The position numbers were made by a program, and so were the translations under genes. From the NCBI RefSeq assembly GCF_001556045.1, contig NZ_LSIC01000007.1, positions 1 to 13,152 on the forward strand: a DNA stretch of 13,152 nucleotides, written 5' to 3'. Each line of letters starts with the position of its first letter. The first letter of the stretch is position 1. The notes beneath the pieces were generated by a model. The model made no database searches. It saw only the letters and a program-made list of their open reading frames with translations, and was not told the origin of the DNA. Below are positions 7,904 to 13,152 of the stretch, piece by piece. This DNA is from Bradyrhizobium sp. CCH5-F6 (lineage in GTDB: Bacteria > Pseudomonadota > Alphaproteobacteria > Rhizobiales > Xanthobacteraceae).

Positions 7904-8962
7904 ATGCGTATCCTGGTGACCGGCGGAGCGGGCTTTATCGGATCTGCGGTGTGTCGTCGCTTGGTGCTGCAGACTGGCGCCGCGGTGCTCAACGTCGACA
8001 AGTTGACATACGCAGCCAATCTGGCGTCGCTGGCGAGCGTCGAGAGACTGGAGCCCTATGCGTTCCTGCAATCCGACATCTGCGATCGCGAGGTCATGGA
8101 TGTCGCGTTTGCCGACTATGAGCCGGATGCGGTCATACATCTGGCCGCCGAAAGCCACGTCGACCGCTCGATCAACGGGCCCGGCGCCTTCGTCAACACC
8201 AATATAGTTGGCACCTACACGCTGTTGGAGGCTGCCAGGACCTACTACGAAGGACTGTCCCTTCCGAGGCGGAAGAGGTTCCGCTTCGTCCACGTGTCGA
8301 CGGACGAAGTTTACGGTTCATTGGGACAGGACGATTTTTTTCGCGAGGACACGCCCTACCGGCCGAGCTCGCCGTATTCGGCGAGCAAGGCCGCATCGGA
8401 CCACCTCGCACTTGCATGGTTTCGAACCTACGGTTTGCCCGTCATCGTGTCGAACTGCTCGAACAATTACGGGCCATACCAATTCCCGGAAAAGCTCATC
8501 CCGCTGACGATCCTCAATGCGATCGACCGCAAGCCTCTACCGGTCTACGGCGACGGCAGGAATATTCGCGACTGGCTCCATGTCGATGATCATGCCGCCG
8601 GACTGATAAGATTGCTGCACGAAGGCAAACCGGGCGAGAAGTACAATTTCGGCGGAGATGCCGAGCGCTCCAACCTGGAGGTCGTCACCTGGGTTTGTGA
8701 CGTGCTGGATCGATTATCTCCATGCGCCGCAGCGAGACGATCTCTCATCACGTTCGTGCCGGATCGTCCGGGACATGATGCGCGCTACGCAATCGATGCC
8801 TCGAAGGCGCGTCGTGAACTGGGCTGGGAACCGACGAGGACCTTCGAACAGGGGTTGGCCCAAACGGTCGGATGGTATCTCGAGAATCGCGCATGGTGGG
8901 AGCGCACTCGCCGCGGTGTCTATGATGGCGCGCGTCTCGGTCTCCTGGCCTCCCAACACTGA
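7904..8962 (+). CDS. rfbB: dTDP-glucose 4,6-dehydratase
   Basis: This 352-residue extended short-chain dehydrogenase converts dTDP-glucose to dTDP-4-keto-6-deoxyglucose with tightly bound NAD. The Rossmann motif GGAGFIG is at 7-13. [10 protein letters not shown] (81-90) is the RmlB signature. STDEVYG (132-138) supplies the catalytic T133-D134-E135 group, YSASK (158-162) gives the catalytic Tyr and Lys, and [17 protein letters not shown] (184-200) lines the substrate site. Length and motif spacing are normal for the family. GGAG lies about 9 nt before the ATG. rfbD follows after 7 bp, its ribosome binding site overlapping this stop codon, so the two are probably translationally coupled. Confidence 0.97.
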   Translation: MRILVTGGAGFIGSAVCRRLVLQTGAAVLNVDKLTYAANLASLASVERLEPYAFLQSDICDREVMDVAFADYEPDAVIHLAAESHVDRSINGPGAFVNTNIVGTYTLLEAARTYYEGLSLPRRKRFRFVHVSTDEVYGSLGQDDFFREDTPYRPSSPYSASKAASDHLALAWFRTYGLPVIVSNCSNNYGPYQFPEKLIPLTILNAIDRKPLPVYGDGRNIRDWLHVDDHAAGLIRLLHEGKPGEKYNFGGDAERSNLEVVTWVCDVLDRLSPCAAARRSLITFVPDRPGHDARYAIDASKARRELGWEPTRTFEQGLAQTVGWYLENRAWWERTRRGVYDGARLGLLASQH

Positions 8963-8967
8963 GGTGA
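8961..8967 (+). promoter_or_regulatory. Ribosome binding site fixing the rfbD start
   Basis: GAGGTGA overlaps the rfbB stop codon (8960-8962) and lies 2 nt before the ATG at 8970. It supports this start rather than the open frame reaching back to 8658 inside rfbB. Confidence 0.6.
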
Positions 8968-8969
8968 AG

Positions 8970-9956
8970 ATGACAGATCGCCCCATCCTGATTGCCGGAC
9001 GCAATGGTCAAGTGGCAAAGTGCCTGCGTGAACTGGCTGCAATGCGCGGTCTGCCTGCGGTGTCCCTCGGGCGCCCAGAGCTCGATCTGGAGAGCCGCGA
9101 TGGCATCGACAAGCTCATCGCGTCAATCGCGCCCTCCGCAATCATCAACGCGGCCGCGTATACTGCGGTCGATCGGGCCGAATCTGAACCAGCGAAGGCG
9201 TTCAGCGTCAACCGGGATGGCGCGGCAGCATTGGCCGATGTCGCCTGGCAGATGAATATTCCACTCATTCATCTCTCGACCGACTATGTGTTCGACGGCA
9301 CGAAGCCCGATGCATACGACGAAAGTGACATCCCCGCACCGTTGAACGTCTATGGCGCGTCCAAGCTGGCCGGCGAAGCTGCCGTATTGGCCGCGCACCC
9401 GCTCGCGACGGTGATCAGATGCTCGTGGCTCTACAGCCCCTACGGCACCAATTTCGTTCGAACGATGCTGCGCCTATGTGAGACGCAGCAAGTCGTAAGG
9501 GTTGTCGGCGACCAACATGGCAATCCGACCTCTGCATTCGACGTCGCGGAGGCCGTCCTGCGGATCGCAGAACGGTCGGTAGCGGATGATCGCAGGGCCA
9601 CGTCCGGCATCTTTCATCTCGCGGGTCAAGGCGAAACGAGCTGGCACGATTTTGCGCAGGCGATCTTCTACGAGCGTTCTCGTCGCGGAGTCCGGATCCC
9701 GGCGCTCGAATCGATCACGACCGAGGAGTTTCCAACGGCTGCGCGCCGGCCTCGGAACTCGCGCTTGGACTCGTCCAGGGCCGAACGCGTGTTCGGAATT
9801 CGACTGGCGCCCTGGCGCCAGTCGCTCAAAGTCTGTCTGGAGCAGCTGCTCGGAGGAGAAACCGATGCTGAAGGGAATCGTGCTGGCGGGCGGCAGCGGA
9901 ACGCGCCTCTATCCGATCACGCGCGTGGTCAGCAAACAGTTGCTCCCGATCTATGA
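8970..9956 (+). CDS. rfbD: dTDP-4-dehydrorhamnose reductase with C-terminal extension
   Basis: This enzyme reduces dTDP-4-keto-L-rhamnose to dTDP-L-rhamnose with NAD(P)H, the last step of the pathway. GRNGQV (10-15) is the cofactor-binding loop. STDYVFDG (103-110) and YGASK (128-132) contain the active-site Thr, Tyr and Lys. GNPTSA (184-189) and RPRNSRLD (260-267) are the family's substrate-region hallmarks. The frame is open upstream to 8658, but the true start is 8970, where a GAGGTGA ribosome site precedes a typical N-terminus. The protein is 328 residues, against about 300 for the family. The last 30 residues (299-328, Gln/Arg/Gly-rich) are encoded inside the start of rfbA in another frame, a 92-bp overlap. 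The catalytic domain appears complete, so function is expected to be intact. Confidence 0.95.
   Translation: MTDRPILIAGRNGQVAKCLRELAAMRGLPAVSLGRPELDLESRDGIDKLIASIAPSAIINAAAYTAVDRAESEPAKAFSVNRDGAAALADVAWQMNIPLIHLSTDYVFDGTKPDAYDESDIPAPLNVYGASKLAGEAAVLAAHPLATVIRCSWLYSPYGTNFVRTMLRLCETQQVVRVVGDQHGNPTSAFDVAEAVLRIAERSVADDRRATSGIFHLAGQGETSWHDFAQAIFYERSRRGVRIPALESITTEEFPTAARRPRNSRLDSSRAERVFGIRLAPWRQSLKVCLEQLLGGETDAEGNRAGGRQRNAPLSDHARGQQTVAPDL
9852..9858 (+). promoter_or_regulatory. Ribosome binding site fixing the rfbA start
   Basis: GGAGGAG lies 6 nt before the ATG at 9865, an almost ideal Shine-Dalgarno sequence. It decides this start over the open frame that reaches back to 9586, and it sits inside the rfbD coding sequence. 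Confidence 0.75.
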
Positions 9957-10752
9957 CAAGCCGATGATCTATTATCCCTTGTCGACGCTGATGTTGGCGG
10001 GGATTCGCGAGATTCTGATCATTACCACGCCTTCGGACCGGTGCCAGTTCGAGCGCTTGCTGGGCGACGGCAGCCAATGGGGCATTCGACTGAGCTACGC
10101 GGAGCAAACCCGCCCCGCCGGTCTCGCGGACGCCTTCATCGTTGGTGCCGATTTCATCGGAAACGATCGGGTGGCGATGGTGCTCGGGGACAATATTTTC
10201 TTCGGCGATGGCCTGAGCGAGTTGCTTGCCAGGGCGGCAGGGCGCGAGGAAGGCGCAACGGTCTTTGCCTATCACGTGCGAGATCCAGAACGATATGGCG
10301 TGGTCGCGTTCGACGAGGCGGATCGTCCGGTATCGATCGAGGAGAAACCCAAACGGCCAGCGTCGAACTGGGCAATTACGGGCTTGTATTTTTTCGACAA
10401 TCGCGTGGTCCGCCACGCTCGTCGCGTCGAGCCATCGCCGCGCGGCGAGCTCGAGATTACCGATCTCCAGATGCGTTACCTTTCGGCGAATGCGCTTCAC
10501 GTCGAGCGCATGGGGCGGGGGTTTGCCTGGCTGGATACCGGCACGGTCGAGTCTCTCATCGATGCAGGGACGTTCGTGCAGACTCTGGAAAAGCGGCAGG
10601 GAATGAAGATCGCCTGCCTCGAGGAGGTCGCCTTCAGGCTCGGCTTCATCGATCGTGATCAACTTGTTGCGCTGGCCCAACCGCTGGAGAAGAGCGGCTA
10701 CGGCAAATATCTGAACGAAATCACAGCGCTTCCGCAATTTGCCTCGCGGTAG
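9865..10752 (+). CDS. rfbA: Glucose-1-phosphate thymidylyltransferase
   Basis: This 295-residue cytoplasmic nucleotidyltransferase makes dTDP-glucose from dTTP and glucose-1-phosphate, the entry step of dTDP-rhamnose synthesis. The N-terminal pyrophosphorylase signature is [11 protein letters not shown] (7-17), followed by [18 protein letters not shown] (23-40). [12 protein letters not shown] (80-91), LGDN (107-110) with metal ligand D109, EEKP (159-162) and WLDTG (222-226) with second metal ligand D224 are all present. Length is normal. The gene overlaps the end of rfbD by 92 bp and closes the operon. No terminator was seen directly after it; the next 39 bp lead into the promoter of the following gene pair. 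Confidence 0.97.
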   Translation: MLKGIVLAGGSGTRLYPITRVVSKQLLPIYDKPMIYYPLSTLMLAGIREILIITTPSDRCQFERLLGDGSQWGIRLSYAEQTRPAGLADAFIVGADFIGNDRVAMVLGDNIFFGDGLSELLARAAGREEGATVFAYHVRDPERYGVVAFDEADRPVSIEEKPKRPASNWAITGLYFFDNRVVRHARRVEPSPRGELEITDLQMRYLSANALHVERMGRGFAWLDTGTVESLIDAGTFVQTLEKRQGMKIACLEEVAFRLGFIDRDQLVALAQPLEKSGYGKYLNEITALPQFASR

Positions 10753-10791
10753 CGTTGCTCGGATGATCCTGGAATTCTCATCGATGTATAT

Positions 10792-10820
10792 TTGACCGTT
10801 TATTTAAAATGATTTAATAT
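10792..10820 (+). promoter_or_regulatory. Sigma70-type promoter of the secretion gene pair, in an AT-rich patch
   Basis: TTGACC (10792-10797) and TAATAT (10815-10820) are separated by an ideal 17 bp, 5 of 6 matches to the -35 consensus and 4 of 6 to the -10 consensus. Transcription would start near 10827, leaving a leader of about 113 nt before the ATG at 10940. The boxes lie in an AT-rich patch (about 10784-10846) with TATTTAAT at 10835-10842 just downstream, a position where a bound silencer could block transcription. Confidence 0.55.
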
Positions 10821-10939
10821 ATATATTGAAGATGTATTTAATCGGAATGGCCATGCTGGATCAAAAGGCGAGCCACTTCGGCGGGCAACTTGGGCAGGCT
10901 CGGACCATCCATCGCAGCTAGCGGAACAGGAGACCTAGG

Positions 10940-11260
10940 ATGCACGCCGAACTCTATACCGATGGAATCGAGGAAATCACCGTCAGCGGAAGCATCGTCC
11001 GCGTCGATCTGGTCAGTCTTTCACCGACCGAGCGTGACGCCAACAACGCCCCCAAACGAGTGTTCTCTCAGCGCCTGATCTTCTCGGTCGAATCCTTCGC
11101 CAATTCGGTCGATGTGATGCAGAAGGCGCTTCAGGGCCTGGTTGACGCAGGCGCGATCCGGCGGCAGCAGCCGGCTGAATCGCACAGCGCTGGGTCGGGG
11201 TTGCGCGATGCGCTCGCGCCGAACACACGGTCTCTAAATGTCTCTTCAAACTTCCGCTGA
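10940..11260 (+). CDS. Small hypothetical protein coupled to a type I secretion ABC transporter
   Basis: I do not recognise the family of this 106-residue protein. It has no signal peptide or membrane segment and appears cytoplasmic. Residues 5-26 alternate charged and hydrophobic residues as in beta strands (ITVSGSIVRVDLVSLSP). A second block, SQRLIFSVESFANSVDVMQK (43-62), continues into a hydrophobic helix (ALQGLVDAGAI). The last 30 residues are Ser/Asn/Arg-rich and probably disordered. AGGAGA (10928-10933) lies 6 nt before the ATG, an excellent ribosome site, and the codon use matches its neighbours, so I believe it is real. Its end overlaps the start of the ABC transporter by 23 bp, implying coupled translation and a linked role. 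A chaperone or adaptor for the transporter or its cargo is possible but unsupported by any motif. Confidence 0.75.
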   Translation: MHAELYTDGIEEITVSGSIVRVDLVSLSPTERDANNAPKRVFSQRLIFSVESFANSVDVMQKALQGLVDAGAIRRQQPAESHSAGSGLRDALAPNTRSLNVSSNFR

Positions 11261-13136
11261 AATCGACGCCGTTGATGGTGCGGACGACCGGGCCACGGAC
11301 GCGTCCGGATTGGCGGCGCAGACGGCACTGGAATGCTTGTCCAGGATTTCCGGCCATCATGGCATCGATCTGCCGGTCGAGCGCTTGAAGCACGCCTACG
11401 CCATAGCCGGCCCGCTCTCGTTGAATCTCCTGTTGCGCATGGCAAATGATGCCGGCCTGCGCGCGAGAAACATGAAGCTGGATTGGGGCGCCCTGGTTCG
11501 TCTTGGAGAAGCCTATCCGGCGCTGGCTCAGCTCGCCAATGGCAACTGGATCGTCGTTCTTGGTCCGGGACTGGGAGCCGATGGCACCGAGAGCGTCAGC
11601 GTCTTCGACCCGCTTGCTGACCGCAAGGACGAGGTCCTGGTTGTCGAGCGGGACCGATTTTGCGCTCAATGGGCTGGTGAGACGGTCCTGATCAAGCGCG
11701 AGCAGTCGACGAAGGATGACCAGAGAAGTTTCGGCCTCCGGTGGTTCGTACCGGAACTGCTTCGCCAATGGCGGCTCTTCAGGGACGTGGCGATCGCTGC
11801 TGTCCTGCTCTATGCGTTGGGCCTGGTTATCCCGATCTTCTTTCAGCTCGTCATCGACAAAGTCCTGGTTCACGAGAGCTTCACCACGCTCTACGTGCTC
11901 GCGGCAGGGGCGGCCGTAGCGCTCGTCTTTGACGCCTTGTTCGGCTTTCTGCGGCGTTACCTGCTGCTTTATGCGACCAACAAGGTCGACATTCGCGTTG
12001 CTACAAAGACGTTTGGTCATCTCCTCGGTCTGCCCGTCACGTTTTTCGAGCATATGGCCGCAGGCGTGCTGGTCAAGCACATGCAGCAAGCGGCGCGGAT
12101 TCGTGAGTTTCTGACCGGGCGGCTGTTCTTGACCACCCTGGACGCGCTTTCGTTGTTCGTCTTCCTGCCGGTACTTGCGCTCTACAGCGTCAAATTGACC
12201 CTTATGGTTCTGGCGTTCACGGCCGCGAGTGCGGCTGTCGTCGGCCTCCTGATGGGCCCGTTCCGGCGACGTCTTTACGATCTTTACCAGGCGGAAGGTG
12301 CGCGGCAGGCGCTCCTGGTTGAGACGGTTCACGGTATGCGCACCGTGAAGTCGCTGGGCATGGAGCCGCTGCAGGGCAGGATCTGGGATACCCGCTGTGC
12401 GCAGTCGGTGACCATGCGATTTGGCGTCGAGAAGATTTCCGCAGGGGCCCAGGCACTCACGGGATTTCTCGAGAAGATCATGACGCTTGGGATCATCGCC
12501 GTCGGAGCGCTCGATGTCTTTGCCGGAGAAATGACAATCGGCGCATTGGTCGCCTTCAATATGCTGGCCGGAAGAGTCTCCGGACCGCTGGTCCAGCTCG
12601 TGACCATGGTGCATGAGTATCAGGAAGTCGCTCTTGCCGTGAAGATGCTCGGTGAGGTGATGAGTCAGACGCCCGAGCGTGACGGCAGGAAAGACGGGCT
12701 GCGACCAGATTTCGCGGGGAAGATCGAGTTCGAGAGCGTTTCCTTTCGCTACGGAGCTGAAGGCTCGCCGGCGCTTGATGACGTCTCCTTCACCATCGAG
12801 CCAGGTTCGATCTTCGGGATCGTGGGCAGGAGCGGCTCCGGCAAGACGACGCTCACGAGGCTGATTTCGGGCATGTATCCGGTGCAGCAGGGGCTGCTGC
12901 GCATCGACGGATATGATTCGAGGGAGCTCGACTTGGCGCATCTGCGCCGAAACCTTGGAATCGTCCTGCAGGATAATTTCCTGTTTCGCGGAACGGTTCG
13001 CGACAATATCGCCTGCGTGAAACGTGACGCGACCTTTGCCGAGATCGTCGCGGCGGCGCAGCTTGCGGGCGCCGACGAGTTCATCGAGCGGCTGCCCTGC
13101 GGATTCCGCTCGATGTCGCCCAGCATTCCGAGATGA
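11238..13136 (+). CDS. Type I secretion ABC transporter (C39-like/TM/NBD), truncated in the ATPase domain
   Basis: This HlyB-like inner-membrane exporter would energise one-step protein secretion with a membrane-fusion partner and an outer-membrane channel. Residues 25-150 form a C39-peptidase-like domain. No Cys sits at the expected catalytic position (LECLSRISGHHGIDL instead of the DCG motif) and W104 stands where the catalytic His would be, so it is probably a non-proteolytic docking domain as in HlyB. Membrane segments lie at about 183-206, 215-237, 301-318, 320-340 and 408-430. The ATPase domain begins near 495 with Walker A GRSGSGKTT (530-538) and the Q-loop at Q578 (VLQDN). The frame stops at 632, right after FIERLPCGF, before the LSGGQ signature, Walker B and H-loop; roughly 80 to 90 residues are missing compared with relatives. 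The stop lies in what looks like an insertion-sequence end. As it stands the ATPase should be inactive. Confidence 0.88.
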   Translation: MSLQTSAEIDAVDGADDRATDASGLAAQTALECLSRISGHHGIDLPVERLKHAYAIAGPLSLNLLLRMANDAGLRARNMKLDWGALVRLGEAYPALAQLANGNWIVVLGPGLGADGTESVSVFDPLADRKDEVLVVERDRFCAQWAGETVLIKREQSTKDDQRSFGLRWFVPELLRQWRLFRDVAIAAVLLYALGLVIPIFFQLVIDKVLVHESFTTLYVLAAGAAVALVFDALFGFLRRYLLLYATNKVDIRVATKTFGHLLGLPVTFFEHMAAGVLVKHMQQAARIREFLTGRLFLTTLDALSLFVFLPVLALYSVKLTLMVLAFTAASAAVVGLLMGPFRRRLYDLYQAEGARQALLVETVHGMRTVKSLGMEPLQGRIWDTRCAQSVTMRFGVEKISAGAQALTGFLEKIMTLGIIAVGALDVFAGEMTIGALVAFNMLAGRVSGPLVQLVTMVHEYQEVALAVKMLGEVMSQTPERDGRKDGLRPDFAGKIEFESVSFRYGAEGSPALDDVSFTIEPGSIFGIVGRSGSGKTTLTRLISGMYPVQQGLLRIDGYDSRELDLAHLRRNLGIVLQDNFLFRGTVRDNIACVKRDATFAEIVAAAQLAGADEFIERLPCGFRSMSPSIPR

Positions 13137-13152
13137 TCTCGCCCACCATTCC
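13114..13152. mobile_element. Probable terminal end of an IS21-family insertion sequence (partial)
   Basis: TGTCGCCCAGCATTCC (13114-13129) and TCTCGCCCACCATTCC (13137-13152) match at 14 of 16 positions, with a 23-bp period and the spacer GAGATGA. Multiple direct repeats of about 20 bp at the terminus, beginning with TG, are characteristic of IS21-family ends. The homology of the transporter ATPase domain breaks off exactly at this point (codon 626 covers 13113-13115). The window ends before any transposase (IstA/IstB) could appear, so the identification is an inference. The alternative is a local rearrangement or assembly junction. Confidence 0.5.

Noticed and set aside
8658..8969. Upstream in-frame extension of rfbD into rfbB
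   Set aside because: The extra residues have no resemblance to the reductase family and lie within rfbB; a clear ribosome site precedes 8970.
9586..9864. Upstream in-frame extension of rfbA into rfbD
   Set aside because: GGAGGAG and a canonical N-terminus place the start at 9865.
9826..10737. 303-codon open frame on the minus strand
   Set aside because: Antisense shadow of rfbA, whose motifs are complete on the plus strand; no family resemblance in the shadow.
11013..12941. 642-codon open frame on the minus strand
   Set aside because: It is exactly antisense to the exporter gene, has low-complexity Arg/Gln/His/Asp-rich composition, no domain, and arises from GC-rich codon bias on the opposite strand.

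Overview
This window looks like an accessory surface-polysaccharide locus of a GC-rich alphaproteobacterium, most likely Bradyrhizobium or a close relative. The inference rests on the H-NS-family protein (HvrA/Bradyrhizobium-type C-terminus with a GRGKRPRW DNA-contact motif), the codon usage and the style of the polysaccharide genes. No rRNA, tRNA or CRISPR array was seen.

Layout, left to right. Bases 1-535 hold no gene I can support, but contain a strong plus-strand hairpin terminator (350-390) and a probable promoter (480-509). A small H-NS-like nucleoid protein (536-904, +) converges on three minus-strand polysaccharide genes. In transcription order these are a Wzc/ExoP-type chain-length determinant and tyrosine kinase (6980-4638), a polytopic Wzy/O-antigen-ligase-like protein (4562-2571) and a polyisoprenyl-phosphate sugar-1-phosphate transferase (2439-970). 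A 352-bp AT-rich divergent control region (6981-7332) separates them from a plus-strand rfbCBDA operon (7333-10752), which makes dTDP-L-rhamnose from glucose-1-phosphate. A second AT-rich spacer carries a good sigma70-like promoter (10792-10820). It precedes a two-gene unit: an unrecognised 106-residue protein (10940-11260), then an overlapping type I secretion ABC transporter with a C39-like N-terminal domain (11238-13136).

How the genes fit together. The rfb operon supplies the activated sugar, the transferase would load the first sugar on the lipid carrier, the Wzy-like protein would polymerise repeat units, and the Wzc-like kinase would control length and export. The cluster is incomplete: no glycosyltransferases, Wzx flippase or Wza outer-membrane channel lie in the window.

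Most notable points. (1) The transporter ATPase is cut off after its Q-loop, and the last 39 bases are two near-identical 16-bp repeats 23 bp apart beginning with TG. This resembles the end of an IS21-family insertion sequence and would mean the secretion gene is disrupted. (2) A 106-residue protein of unknown family is translationally overlapped with that transporter. (3) Three AT-rich patches, each upstream of a polysaccharide or secretion unit, share the 8-mer TATTTAAT near an H-NS-family gene, suggesting local silencing. (4) rfbD runs 92 bp into rfbA and gains about 30 extra residues.
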